In this document: piece after piece, positions 24,888 to 36,904 of the stretch | How the letters are laid out: each line of letters starts with the position of its first letter | Numbering within the stretch: position 1 is the stretch's first letter | DNA from: Xiphophorus maculatus | Lineage: Eukaryota > Chordata > Actinopteri > Cyprinodontiformes > Poeciliidae | Length of the DNA stretch: 64,000 bases | NCBI RefSeq assembly: GCF_002775205.1 | Contig: NC_036450.1 | Coordinates: 27,772,837-27,836,836, forward strand | Direction of reading: 5' to 3' | Notes under the pieces: model-generated | Told to the model about the DNA's origin: nothing | Database searches by the model: none | The model's input: only the letters and a program-made list of their open reading frames with translations | Position numbers and translations under genes: made by a program

Positions 24888-25678
24888 TGTCATGTTGGGT
24901 TTAACGTTCTTTGCCCACATGCAGAAACACTCACAGAGAGACTGGTGTAAAAGTTCAAAGGGTTTATTTTTTTTCTTATTCACAAAAAACTTAGAACTGG
25001 TAGTTGGACTTGGGCTTCAATAAAGGGTTCTGGGTTCAGCCACTCACTGAGGGAGAGAGATATGGTGAGTTCAGGATCAGCAAATCAACTCAGGTGAACT
25101 GGTTCTGAAGCTCTTACTTGTGGGAGTCGGGGTCCGAACAGAGGAGGAGGAAGGCCAGGCACCAGGAGGTGGGTATGTCCAAAGGCAACAGCTGGGCGGC
25201 TGGGCAGAGAGTCGGAGGGCGGACAGGTTGTGCTTAGACCGCACGGAGAAGTAATGGAGCTGACTGCCAACTGAGGACTGCACCGGAAAGTAACTGGGAA
25301 GATGATGGTGAGGCTCGGGCTCCCAGTTAGAACTCTCACGGCGCCTCTGGAGGATTCCTTCCAAAGAAGGGATGGCTCGAGTTCTCCTGAAGGTTTCCTG
25401 GAAAAAGGATCACAAAGGAAGTTTTAGATCTCCAAACAACTCGAATTTCAACAAGTGTACTCAGCGAAACAACTCTTGAGGGCTCAGTGTACCAGATCAG
25501 GCAAACACTCTGGCGAAGATGTGCTGGCAGTCAGCTGCTCATATACTCCACCAGGAGATGGCAATTCCCCACAGGTGCGTCTGGTTAGGACCTGCCGGCA
25601 CGCCCTCCAAGAACCAGCTGTCATCAGGTGCCCTCTGGTGGATGACCTGAAAAGAACCCACCAGCCTGGTACCTAACA
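24888..25678 (-). repeat. 3' LTR with adjacent polypurine tract
   Basis: On the minus strand the LTR runs from TGTTAGGTACC (25678) to CCCAACATGACA (24888), 791 bp with TG...CA ends. Immediately upstream in element orientation is a purine run (GAGGGGGGGGGG, about 25682-25693), the primer for plus-strand DNA synthesis. The flanking 5 bp outside the LTR are ccttc. With the 5' LTR missing, the duplication cannot be confirmed. Confidence 0.8.
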
Positions 25679-25691
25679 GTACCCCCCCCCC

Positions 25692-28340
25692 TCAACAACC
25701 GCCACCTGGCGGTCCAGAAGAGGTAGAGGGCAGGGAGGAACGGAAATCACTAATGAGGGAAGGATCCAAAATAAAAGAACCAGGCACCCACATGCGGTCC
25801 TCTGGACCATAACCCTCCCAGTCCACCAGGTACTGCCAACCCCGCCCTCGCCGGCGCGAATCCACAATCCGGCGGACTGTGTAGGCAGGGTGGCCCCCAA
25901 TAACGCGAGGAGGGGGTGGCTCCGCAGGGGGGCACAAGGGACTGGAGTGGACCGGTTTGACCTGGGAAACATGAAAGGTGGGGTGGACACGAAAAGAGGG
26001 CGGCAGACGTAAACGGACGGCAGAGGAGCCGACCAGCCTCTCAATCTCATAAGGACCAATGTAATGGGGGGACAATTTCCTAGAAACAGATTTCAACAGA
26101 ATGTCTTTAGTCGACAGCCAAACCTTTTGTGGGGGCAGGTCGCCTCTTGTGGTCGGCCCAGCGATGATTTAGTTCAGCCGTCCGGTTGAGGGCAGAAGTC
26201 GCTCTGTCCCAGAAGGTCTTACAACGGCGGATATGGTGTCGAACAGAGTTGACTGCAATCTCTTTCTCCTCAGCAGGAAAAAGCGGAGGCTGGTACCGTA
26301 ATGAGGCTTCAAATGGAGACAGACCTGTCGCAGACGAGAGGTGGGAGTTGTGCGCATACTCAACCCATGGTAAGTAGAGGCTCCAATCAGTCGAACTGGA
26401 TGATGTGAGACATCTAAGGGTGGCTTCCAACTCTTGATTCATTCGTTCCACCTGGCCGTTAAACTGAGGATGATAACCTGAGGTTAGAGAACTCTTGGCC
26501 CCTAGGGCCGAGCAAAAATGCCTCCACACCTGAGAGGAAAACTGTGGACCTCGATCAGAGAGGATCTCCTGAGGAATCCCATGCAGTCTGAAAACATGTT
26601 TCACTAGTAACTGTGCTGTCTGGAAAGCTGAAGGGAGTTTTCTCAGAGAAATCAAATGGCAGGCTTTAGAAAAGCGATCGATTATGGTTAAAATAGTAGT
26701 CATACCTCTAGAGGCTGGTAAACCAGTCACAAAGTCGATGGCAATGTGGGACCAGGGGCGAGTGGGTGTAGGTAGCGGTTGCAGGAGACCAGACGGAGGC
26801 AGATGGGATGCTTTATTTCTGGTGCAAATTGGACAGGCCAACACGTACTCCTTGACGTCTTTTTGAATGGACGGCCACCAAAAACGTCGATTAATCAGGG
26901 CAACGGTTCTGCTAATCCCTGGATGGCCAGAAAATTTAGAGGAGTGCATCCAGGTGATCAGGCGTGCTCGAATAGATGTGGGAACATAGACCCTGTTGTC
27001 TGGGCCTGTGCCTAGGTCGGGTTCTGTTTGCTGGGCTTGCTTCACCAAATCCTCGATTTCCCAGGTAACCATGGCAACAGAGCAGCTAGACGACAGAATA
27101 GGAGCCGGCTGTCTCTCGGCATCGGTTGGCGAATACAACCTGGAGAGCGCGTCGGGCTTAATGTTCCTGGATCCTGGACGATAGGAAATACACAGGTTAA
27201 AACGGGAGGAGAACAACGACCATCGGGACTGACGAGGATTAAGTCTCTTAGCAGATTTGAGGTAGGATAAATTCTTGTGATCTGTCCAAACAAGAATGGG
27301 ATGCTCGGCACCCTTCAACCAGTGTCTCCATTCTTCCAATGCCAATTTAATGGCTAGTAACTCCCTATCACCAACATCATAATTTCTCTCAGCAGGAGAA
27401 AGTCTACGGGAGAAAAACGCACAAGGATGGGTCTTGTGATCGGTTGCTGTGAACTGTGAGAGAACCGCTCCCATCCCCGTCTCAGAGGCATCTACTTCAA
27501 GGATGAACTGCTTGGTGGGATCTGGTTGTATGAGAATGGGAGCATTCGCGAACAGGGTCTTTAGCTGTGACAAGGCAGCCTCTGCTTCCGGGGACCAGCT
27601 AAACGGAACCTTGGTGGAGGTCAGGGCAGTCAAAGGTTGGGCTGTTTGGCTGTAATTTCGAATAAACCGCCGATAGAAGTTGGCAAAGCCAAGGAACCTT
27701 TGTAACTGCTTACGATTCTCTGGGGTGGGCCATTCTAGGACAGCTCTGATCTTTTCCTCAGTTGGCCTTACCTGTCCACCCTTGAGGACATACCCCAGAA
27801 ATGTGACTGATTGTTGGTGGAACTCACACTTCTCCGCTTTAACAAACAGTTTATTCTCCAAGAGGCGTTGGAGAACCTGGCGGACATGGTTCTTGTGTTC
27901 AGGTAAGGTCTTCGAATAGATCAGGATGTCATCTAAGTAGACAAACACAAAGACATTTAAGTAGTCTCTTAGCACATCATTCACTAAAGCCTGAAAAAAG
28001 GCTGGGGCATTACACAAGCCAAAAGGCATTACCAAATACTCAAAGTGGCCCAACGGTGTCTTAAAAGCTGTCTTCCATTCATCACCTTTTCTGATTCGGA
28101 GCAAATGATAAGCGTTCCTTAGGTCCAACTTAGTGAATATGGTAGCTCCGTGGAGGGGTTCAAAAGCAGAGGAGAGTAATGGTAAGGGATATTTATTTTT
28201 AATTGTTATCTGGTTTAATCCCCTGTAGTCTATACAGGGTCTCAGAGAACCATCCTTTTTACTAACAAAGAAAAACCCGGCCCCCAGAGGTGAAGATGAA
28301 GGTTAGATTATGCCCGCTGCTGTGGATTCCTTTATGTACC
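25692..28340 (-). pseudogene. Gypsy pol: reverse transcriptase, RNase H, integrase, chromodomain
   Basis: The main open frame (28128-26107) begins within reverse transcriptase, with [13 protein letters not shown] and the catalytic YLDD (about 27930). It continues with RNase H ([14 protein letters not shown]), the integrase HHCC zinc domain (HPGISRT to CPIC), and the integrase core with [15 protein letters not shown] and [12 protein letters not shown]. After a frameshift near 26130, in a run of C, it goes on as the integrase tail ([11 protein letters not shown]) and a chromodomain ([15 protein letters not shown]). Upstream, a TAA at 28303-28305 stops the frame just before the reverse transcriptase core. 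The element is defective. Confidence 0.9.
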
Positions 28341-28717
28341 TCTCCATTGTTTCCCACTCAGGTTTAGAAATACTATAAAGTCGACTATTGGGCAACGGGG
28401 CTCCAGGCAGGAGATCAATTGCACAATCATAAGGTCTGTGAGGTGGTAAGGACGCGGCTTTAGACTTGCTAAACACCTGTGCCAGATCATGATATTCTGC
28501 CGGAACTCTGGAAAGATCAGGAGGATCCGCCTCATTGCCGTTAGCCGGGGAGGGACCTGGAGGAACGGCAGAGCGGAGACAGGTTGAATGACACGAAACA
28601 GACCAGGAATCAATGTGTCTGTCGGACCAGTTTATATTTGGATTACGTTGCTGTAACCATTCAAACCCTAAAACTAACTGTGAGCTGGCCGTGGGAAAAA
28701 CATAAAAAGAAAAAGAT

Positions 28718-29020
28718 TCAGAATGATTGCCAGAAACGGTTAATTGTAAGGGTTATCAGAGGCAGCGCCTTCCCGTCGAGGGCGGAAACACGAAGAGGGG
28801 TACGTAGGGGAACTGTTTCTATGGCCATTTGTTGAACAAAATTGACATCCAGTAAATTGCATTCACAGCCGGAATCCAATAACGCCGACAGGGTCATAGA
28901 GCAGTTTTGAAAATGAATGGTTGCGGGCAACAATAAACGAGGTGAGTCTGATATTCTTTGATGGTCCGCCAGTTCCCTCGTAGTTACTGGCGGACCCTGG
29001 CTTTTAACAGTGTGGGGCAG
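28718..29020 (-). pseudogene. Gypsy aspartic protease region
   Basis: The frame contains LSALLDSGCECNLLD, the D-S-G active-site turn of retroelement aspartic proteases, which cleave the Gag-Pol polyprotein. It lies directly after gag and before reverse transcriptase. The hydrophobic glycine segment near the C-terminus is not clear, and the link to pol is interrupted. Confidence 0.75.
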
Positions 29021-29690
29021 TCGGCAATGAAGTGTCCTGCCTCTCCACAATAGAGACAGAGTTTCGCCCGCATCCTTCGCTGTCTCTCCTCAGGCGTCAA
29101 TCTAGCTTGGCCAATTTGCATTGGTTCTGGATCAGATGAAACTTGCTCTCTCTCTACTTGGACTGAGTGGGGGGGAACAGGAAGCGATCTGGGTACTACG
29201 CTTTGGCTGTTTCTTTCCTTAGCTCGTGCACGAATACGGTTATCTATTCTTATGGACAGTTTAATTAAATCCTCGAGAGAACCAGGCTCATCTAAAGTAG
29301 CCAGTTCGTCCTTTAGGGAATCATTTAAGGCATCCAAATACGCGCTCTTTAGAGCAGGGGAGTTCCATCCCGAGGCAGCGGCTTGGATGCGGAAATTAAT
29401 AGAAAAATCAACTACAGATCTCTGCCCTTGTCTCATTTTCAACAGAGTGCGAGAACTCAGGGATTTATCGGTTTCTTGATTGAAAGCCTGTTTAAACTCT
29501 GTTAAGAATTCAGCAAAAGAGCAGCCATATTCAGGGGAGGAGGAAAACTTGGCTTCAGCCCAATCTAGAGCGCGGTCAGATAGATGTGCAATAATGTAAG
29601 ATATCTTGGCTGAATCTTGGGCGAATCTATGAGGTGAGTGATTGAATTGAATGTTACATTGCATCAAAAACTCCCTGCATTCAATAAAAT
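28984..29690 (-). pseudogene. Gypsy gag, N-terminus lost
   Basis: The visible part starts near FLMQCNIQF. It has the helical capsid region typical of Gypsy gag (LSDRALDWAEAKF, FLTEFKQAFN) and ends with one CCHC zinc knuckle (CLYCGEAGHFIADC, about 29018-29061), which packages element RNA. Upstream it is fused in frame with LINE reverse transcriptase; the open frame runs 30042-28984. Confidence 0.85.
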
Positions 29691-29699
29691 CCCAGACAA

Positions 29700-32198
29700 T
29701 TTGAAATACTCTATTTTTGTCCTCCTTAGTGCGACAGATCAAGATGATACTTTTTGATGGATTGAATTTTACATCAAATAATTCACCATATGCTAAACAG
29801 ACATTAAGCAGCTTCTGAAGACCAGCTGAACTTGGACTAAAAACCACTAGATCATCAGCATACATTAAATGATTAATAATAGTGTCACCAACCATACAGC
29901 CAGTTCTACACAGGTTTAGCTGCTTAGAGAGGTCATTCATATAAAAATTAAACAACATAGGAGATAAAATGCTTCCTTGTCTGACTCCATTGCCGACACG
30001 AAAGGATGCAGACACACAGTTGTCCCATTTCACCTGCATCATTTGATTAGCATACCAGTAGGACAGACATTGTACTATATACTTAGGAACACCAGCTTAG
30101 CACAATTTTAAAAATAGTTTTCTATGATTTACACAATCAAAAGCCTTAGTGGCATCTAAAAAGCACAGAAAAAGTGTAGAATTTTTACTGTTATAATTTT
30201 TCGGTAATTCTTTTAGGCCATATATACACATATCAGTGCCTTGTTTGGACTTGAACCCAAATTGATTGTCAGTGGACATAACTATCTTTGCAAATTTTGG
30301 CAAAAGAATTAGTTCAAAGACTTTAGACCAGGGGTCTCAAACTCCAGTCCTCGAGGGCCGCAGTCCTGCAACTTTTAGATGTGCCTCTGCTGCACCACCT
30401 GAATAGAATAATTAGGTCATTAGCAAGGCTGGGAGAACTGATCTACACAAGGAGGAGGTAATTAAGCCATTTCATTCCAGGGTTTTGTACCTGTGGCACA
30501 TCTAAAAACTGCAGGACTGCGGCCCTCGAGGCCTGGAGTTTGAGACCCCTGCTTTAGACAGTGTACTAGCTAGGGCTATAGGTCTATAGTTATCAGAGCT
30601 GCCAGTTTTACCAGCTTTGTTTTTAATCACAGGAAGTAGAAGAACATTCATCAAGGTTTCAGGAATAAAACCATGCATAATAAAACCAGTGAAACACAAG
30701 GCAAGAAGAGGGACGACCCTTGAACTGGCAAATTTGAGATGTTCAGCTGAAATAAGATCCATTCCTATAGATTTATTTACAGACAGTTCTTTAATTGCTT
30801 GATAGACCTCGTGTGTTTTGATAGTTTCTACACTACTAACCTTGTCAACCTGGAAGGGTTCACTGTGTACACAGGTGAATAACTTGCTGTAGTGGTGTTG
30901 CCAAAAATTCACAATCATGTTCACCCCAGAAACACCATCGACAGTGAAAGGGAGAGAGGATTTACTGTTATTGATAGTTTTAACCTCTTTCCAAAAGGTT
31001 TTTGTATCCTTACCTAAAAGATTTTTTACTAAGGAATCAGCCCTCATGGTTTGCTCATTCTGTCTAATGAAGCGTAATGCATATTTGTATTTAGAATTAG
31101 ACAACTTTTTATGCTCAAATATAGGGCCCTGCCTAGGTTTACCTGCTAGAGCCCAAGAAGTAGTAGCTTCACGGGCTTCACTGTGGAATTTAGACACATA
31201 TGTGTTCCAACCTGGTCTATTTTTAATCTTTACATTACTTTTATTAAAAGGCAGGCTAGCCCCCAGTAGCGCTTCAATTATGTCAGAATATAATCCAGTT
31301 ATATTGTTCAATATTAGAGCAGTTACAGTCTGTACAAGTAACTGACTCTCTTGATAAGTTAATGGTAGATAACAATTGATCAGTTTGGGCATAACGGGCT
31401 ATTTGTTCAGTAGATAAAGAAGACCAGTCTATACGTGTCTGATTTTGAATACTGTTCTTATTTACAGTTGCGGGTACATGATCAAATCTAATTGATACCT
31501 CGAAGGGGATGTGATCAACAGTGGATACATCGTATAAGATATTAATATACAGTATATCAAAGCAGCATGAGCATCTGCTGTAGTGATACAATGGTCCAAC
31601 CAAGATGTAGTATGCCAGGCTTCATTTATATAAGTGTAACTTGCAGCTGGCAAAAGTTTTTTACTTGACAATACTAAATTAAAATCTGTACAAAAATGAA
31701 TCAGGTGTTTAGCAAACAGCGAGTTTTTATCCGAGATATCTGCACTCATGTCACCCATAAGATAGATACATTTTGACTTCTCATTTTGCATAAAAGAGCT
31801 AATATAAGCAAGTTTACTAAGGTATTCTTCTTCATTATGATGACATTCATATGGAGCATAGACATTTAAAATAATAAACTCTTTGTCAAGCTGTTTCACG
31901 TGTACTGCAATACACCAATCCACACCTAATCTCATGACATTTATCACTGAGTCCAGGCTTTTTTTCCCCATAATATAGAAACCCCTCCTGGTATCCTTCC
32001 TCTTTTAATTCCCAAACTGAGGTCAGTAGTAGATTCCCTAGCACCCAAGAAACTGTCATTGATAGAGTTTAGTCCTTTTAAATCCTGTTTGGCTAAAAAT
32101 GTTTCTTGCAAGCACAAGATGTCACAATGTAGCAACAACTGGTCGACAACCAAACAGCGAGCTTTATCATCTGCACTCTGCCCTAAGCGCAAGGCCAC
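29700..32198 (-). pseudogene. LINE ORF2: endonuclease and reverse transcriptase fragments
   Basis: Endonuclease blocks are CDILCLQETFL, VNVYAPYECHH-like and LMGDMSADI. The reverse transcriptase shows KSIGMDLISAEHLKF, NYRPIALASTLSK, FLDATKAFDCVNH, VRQGSILSPMLFNFY and the catalytic YADD (about 29850). Frames change at about 31960, 31400, 30520 and 30060, and the MITE lies between the finger and palm motifs. No complete protein remains. Confidence 0.8.
30329..30551. mobile_element. 223-bp hAT-type MITE
   Basis: Terminal inverted repeats of more than 40 bp begin CAGGGGTCTCAAACTCCAG. Perfect 8-bp duplications ctttagac lie at 30321-30328 and 30552-30559. It has no coding capacity. Only one mismatch is seen in the outer 40 bp of the repeats, which suggests a fairly young insertion in the LINE. 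Confidence 0.95.
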
Positions 32199-32428
32199 GA
32201 CAGTTCTAAGAGATGACTTTAATGTCCATAATTCTTTATGACTTTGTGCTCACGCCAGCAATAGGCGCGCATATGTCCATGGAAGAAAGGGTAGCATTTG
32301 CGCCGATGACAGTTTCGTGTGGCTCATAAAACCTTCTCACAATGATTCCCTCTGGCCAGAGCTCTGGGTTGTACATGACAGCCACCTCACTACATTCGGC
32401 AGAAACATTGAATGAGGCGTACCTGGTA

Positions 32429-33436
32429 TTAACCAGGTATTAACATTCTCTGGCATGTTACATTTTGCCCAAGTTTGGTTTTAAGATAAACACATAGTGT
32501 TTCCGCATCCAAGTCAGGTGAGAATTTAGAGGCAAAAACACTCACCAGTTTGGTTTTCACCATTTTGTTGTTCCCTGCGGCCCCAGTACCAACAATAGTT
32601 TGGCCAGCTTTCCTGCATCCCAGTGAAGGGCCAGAGCGAGTCGTCGTATTCACAACCGAGGGATCTTTGGGCTGTCGGTGGTGCAGTTTCACGACCTGGC
32701 TCCACTTAGGAGATCCCGGAGATAGCGTAGATTCTCCGGTACACAACGCAGGAGTATCTCCCTTTACAGTTGATAGCGAATCCCCCTCCAGAACTTAAGG
32801 ATGATGTTCCATATCCAAGGCAATGTTCAGATCCATGTCCGCTGCACCCTTCTCCTTCACCGGTACAGATCCTTGATCGGTGCATTGCTCAAGAGCAAAC
32901 ACCCAGCTTCGCAGATCCGCCGTAACATCGTGAAGACCTTCACTTACTTCAGCCTGTGCTTGAAGTGTTTGCTTCATGGCAGATACTGCAATGTGGAGCT
33001 GTTCCATTTTGCGTAGCAAGCCGCAGACAACCATGTTGGTAAAAGTCACCGAAGCCAACTCGTCTAAGTAATGGGACACAAATCTGGGAATTTTATCCCC
33101 GCATTCATTTAGCACTTTGAGGCAGGCCTTCACATTGTTGATATCCTTTTGTGCTCCTTTATACGAGATGTTATGCTGAGAAGAAGTGCAGAGCTCATAC
33201 AGTGTCTTCTTTGATGTTTCTATCCAGTCTGAGTCAAAAGTGTTGACGGCTAACAACACAATCTCATCCTGGCTTAGAGTCTTTAGTTTGATAGAAAGAA
33301 AGTGTAAAAATTCATCCTCTACGATAATTTTATCCTCAATAGTTTTATACATACATGGTTTTAAGCGAGCTCTAGAAAACGCCGGAGATCCGGAAGAGCT
33401 CGCTGCAGCCACGTCAACCACATCAGCCATGTTCAC
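32429..33436 (-). pseudogene. LINE ORF1 remnant
   Basis: Begins ATG 33436 (MNMADVVDVAAASS). The helical region of about 210 residues has leucine-rich segments that could form a coiled coil. A frame change between 32795 and 32746 leads into a basic segment ending FASKFSPDLDAETLCVYLKT, which resembles the RNA-binding portion of ORF1 proteins of several aquatic LINEs. Its position just upstream of the endonuclease supports the ORF1 assignment. Confidence 0.6.
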
Positions 33437-33514
33437 TCAACAAAACTCTCAGTTTGATCTTTTCAAACTGCGAGTTTAAAAAGATCAAACTATATTTCTG
33501 CTTTCAAACTTAAG

Positions 33515-33790
33515 AAATATAGTTTGGATGTATTTTTATTTCTTTCCTACTTACGGAAGTTTTCTGTTTATATCATAGGTTTGTGGTGCCTTTCTATCCC
33601 AAAGAAAGAAATAAAACTTGATATTTCACAATAAGATATTAACGTTTATGTGAAAACCTCACATAAAGTTATATTAAAGCAGAGTAGCCTATTCAATTAT
33701 GAAGCATAACTGATAAGTACAGTTTTGCGAGGGAACGCAAAAGAAAAAAAATCCCCATGTCTCATAGGGGGCTCCATGATTCAGTATTGC
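33515..33790 (-). repeat. Dispersed repeat, copy 2
   Basis: Reverse-complement match of 22855-23344 without the MITE and with a single TTTTGCGTTCCCTCGCAAAA unit. It directly abuts the 5' end of the LINE, so the LINE may have inserted into this repeat. Confidence 0.65.
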
Positions 33791-33959
33791 GCAATGTGCG
33801 CGTCGTCTTTTTTTCTTCTTTACCCCATACGGTGTGGAGCGGTCGGGAAGCGCTTATCGATGGAGAAAAGCAGACTGTCGTAAACCTTTTAGCTCAGGTA
33901 TTTTGATGATTAAAATTCAAAAGTGCTGTGGTGCTACCGTTTCATACCGGATCACGTAC

Positions 33960-34690
33960 TGTCATGTTGGGTTCAATATTTCTAGCCCACATGCAGAACA
34001 CAACACAGGAGACACAAATATAATAAAGTGAATTTATTGAGAACACAAACTAGAAAAATAGTGAAGCGACGGGTCTCGTCCAGGGGAGAAACGGGCTCAC
34101 AGAAATGCTCGGCTCACTGTCAGAGGCAGAGTGGGGAGATGGTGAGTTCAATGCCGTCGGAGACGGGAGTAACAACTGTTAACAGGAGTGGTCTTACTTG
34201 TTAGACGGAGGTTTGGAGTTAGGAAGGGTTTGCTGAAGTGTCAGGGGGCTTGGCTACTTTGTAGGTCCAGATAGTCCAGTGCTCAGCCACAGAAATCCAG
34301 AAGGCAACGAGGAAGTGGAACAGAGGGCGGACAGGTAGGCTCAGGTGCAGCGGAGACAGAGGGGCGGCGTGACTGCCAACCAGGAATTCCAGGAGAACCT
34401 GAAGACAAAGGAAGGCAACGAGGAAATTACTAGACGATCAGAACAACGAGGAATGCAGAGACAAGCTCTAGGGGGCTCAGAGGTACCGTTACTGGCTAAC
34501 ACTCGGGCATCGAAGTGCTGGCAGTCCGCTCCTCTTGTACAGGCTGCCTGATGAGCTGATGAAACTCAGGTGTGCAAGATGACGACACCAACCTCCGGAG
34601 AGAGGTGATTCTGGCACTACCTGGTGGCTGAATGGTGATTAGCAGCAAAAGGAACCCACAAAGAAAACCAAAGAACCCCGGAACACAACA
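33960..34690 (-). mobile_element. Solo LTR related to the 24888 Gypsy LTR
   Basis: Plus strand starts TGTCATGTTGGGTTC, as does the LTR at 24888, and ends ACACAACA, i.e. TG...CA ends in element orientation. Flanking 5-mers are cgtac and cctac, a duplication with one mismatch. No internal sequence is present. The interior differs from the 24888 LTR, so it is a related subfamily. Confidence 0.65.
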
Positions 34691-34698
34691 CCTACAGC

Positions 34699-36357
34699 CA
34701 GGGGCGCAACTACATATATTCTGAGGTGTATGCGAACGTGTCATTTATTATTAATTTATTTGTATGATTTGTTCTTTAAATTGCCATTTATATTATTTTT
34801 CGGTCTCAGGAAATGACTGAGGGATGAAGAGACTGATGTCTGGTTCTTTAGATTCTGACGCGTCTGCGGTTCCTCTCCTGACCCATTCTGTCTGATATCA
34901 AACAACCCACTGTGCGCCACTGAATATCGCTGACACATTTTTTTAAATGCCCCTATTAAACTTCACTGTGATTGTTTAGCCTGTGTCTTCCCACTCACGT
35001 CTGTATTTTTGCCAGAGGTTTTGATTCTAAGGACGGTGTAGTATCGGGTGGACATTTTGAAAAGATGCGGGTTGACAGCAGCTCACCACGACTGTGTAGT
35101 GTCCGTCTCTAAGCAACCATGACAACAGAGTCAGTTCGTGGGGGTTGGGCAGGCGGGGGTCCACAACGACAATTTAGCTGACCCTAATATTTCCCGTGTT
35201 TTGGTCATTATTATTACACTTATTGTTGAGGTGTGTGTGATAGGTGTGTCTATCAGACATTTATAGCAATACGGAATAAATCGCGTCCCGTACCGGTACA
35301 ATACGGGGCGGAGACAACAACAACCACCTGTCATTTTAGGCTAGCTTGAGCTAACCTGAATATTTACAATTCTCTTGTTGATACACTGACATTACTTACC
35401 TTCTGTCTTTCAACCACTTTGAAAAGCTTTTCTTTGTCTCTCCAACATCTTTATCCCTCCCCCTCTTCCGTTTTCTGTTTTGTAAATGCCCATTCCATTA
35501 TTTATGCTGTTTGTAGGTTGCTACCCATAGTACCCACTAGGGGCGCTGTAGTTTGGTTCACTTTAAGTTAGTACCTTCATTTACAGTGAAAAATAAGAGG
35601 AAGTGTTGCTGGTTTCCTGTCAGTCAGAACTTTAGGCGGAAATATCCCACGGACAAGAGGAAGAGGAGGATATTCTTCAAATTCATGACTCTGGGTTAGT
35701 GCACATTCTTCAGAAAAGGCTAAAAGCAGCGCTGCACGGACTTTACCGCCATAAACTTTGCAGCCCTTGGACAGCGGAGCGAGGTACATGTTTAGAACAG
35801 CATTAGTTTGTGAAGTTAGCGTTTTTATGTAATGTATTCATGTTTTGTGTCAAACAAAGGCACTTAAGCAAATGTATTTTCTTTTCTTTTAGTTTTCACG
35901 GTGTATTTGGAGCACGGTGTATTCAGTGCTAGTCAGCAAACTTGGTTTGGAAAGAAGTAAATACGAATCTGCTGCACCCGTCGAAGCTCTCTGTGTTTTC
36001 TTGGGTCTGAAGGACTGCTACATGTTTTGTGCCCCGGAGTTTTTTTCTGCCGCCCCATCTTTAGCTGCCTGTTGTTCAGTACACTACTACAATTCAAATT
36101 TAACACGCGCTGTGTTAAAAAAACGCGCCTCAGGGACGCTGCCCAAGCTACCTGTATGGGAGGGGAGAGCGGCTGGCAGGAGGGGAGGGGCGCCTAATCA
36201 GTGCTGTTCCTCTGTTATTGATCATTTCATACACAAACAGCTGTTAAGTACATAAAATGCTGCCTTGAAAAAAAACTCCCCACATCGTTTTTGCGCCCTA
36301 TGTAGTGCAGCGCCCCTATGCGTTGCATACACTGCATACCCACTTTTTGCGCCACTG
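34699..36357. mobile_element. Probable non-autonomous hAT-type element
   Basis: Left end CAGGGGCGCAACTACATA and right end reading CAGTGGCGCAAAAAGTGGG on the opposite strand form an imperfect inverted repeat, which continues into GTATGCRRACG-like sequence. Flanks share only partial similarity (cctacagc, cgacagca), so the target duplication is unproven. No transposase frame is seen. Confidence 0.55.
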
Positions 36358-36805
36358 CGACAGCACCAATGTTAACGCTATAAAATGAACGCTCTCTATG
36401 TTATCACCCATGGAGGGATTTCTTTATTTAAATGGGTTCATTTTTCTGAGGGATACACAGTAAGGGTATTGTGATTTCAGTCATTACATGTTTATAAGAG
36501 CGATATTCTGTTCTCCTTCTATGGAAGAGTGCAGCATCCAGACGAACATTAAAACACTTTTTAATATAAGTTGCTGCTTTGACATGATCACAGCCCTGCC
36601 AAAACATATGTACAAAAATCCTCAATAAAACATAAAATATTTGAAAATCAGACACCAGACAAGTTAATAACAGCAACATCATCAGCCTGTGTAACACTTA
36701 ACTGATGCGGTGAAGCTACCAAGAGCAGGAAAAGCTAACAAACACTGAAGAGAAGGAGAGCAACCATCAATACAGTTGCAGCCAGGCATGTTTTAATGTT
36801 ACATA

Positions 36806-36860
36806 CAGGGCCGGCCCAAGGCAAAGCAAACTAAGCAGCCGCTTCGGCCTTAAGCCCTTT
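36806..36860. mobile_element. End fragment of a second hAT-like repeat
   Basis: CAGGGCCGGCCCAAGGC, followed by AGCAAACTAAGCAGCCGCTT, is a recurrent fish repeat terminus. No matching opposite end was found, so only a fragment is claimed. Confidence 0.4.
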
Positions 36861-36904
36861 TCCAACGGCTCTGCTCGGCTCGTCTCACTTTCGGAGCTTT
36901 TCCG

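Larger units (their letters stand above)
24888..29690 (-). mobile_element. Ty3/Gypsy chromovirus-like LTR retrotransposon, 5' end missing
   Basis: On the minus strand the order is gag, protease, reverse transcriptase-RNase H, integrase, chromodomain, polypurine tract and 3' LTR. This is the layout of vertebrate chromodomain-bearing Ty3/Gypsy elements. The 5' LTR and start of gag are absent: gag joins LINE sequence near 29690. At least one stop and one frameshift interrupt pol, so the copy is inactive. Confidence 0.9.
29690..33510 (-). mobile_element. Non-LTR retrotransposon (clade unresolved), 3' end missing
   Basis: Read on the minus strand: ORF1 (33436-32429, two frames), an AP-type endonuclease (32198-31462) and reverse transcriptase (31392-29700). 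The 3' part of the element is replaced by the Gypsy gag junction near 29690. The reverse transcriptase differs clearly from the L2, L1 and Rex3-like copies in this window (KSKQGTDMCIYGLKEL, YADDLVVFSPSSAGLQ). I place it in the jockey/I-type assemblage but cannot fix the clade by eye. A 223-bp MITE (30329-30551) splits it. Confidence 0.8.

Noticed and set aside
35917..36255. 112-codon frame inside the hAT-like element at 34.7-36.4 kb
   Set aside because: No transposase motifs or BED finger; composition looks non-coding.
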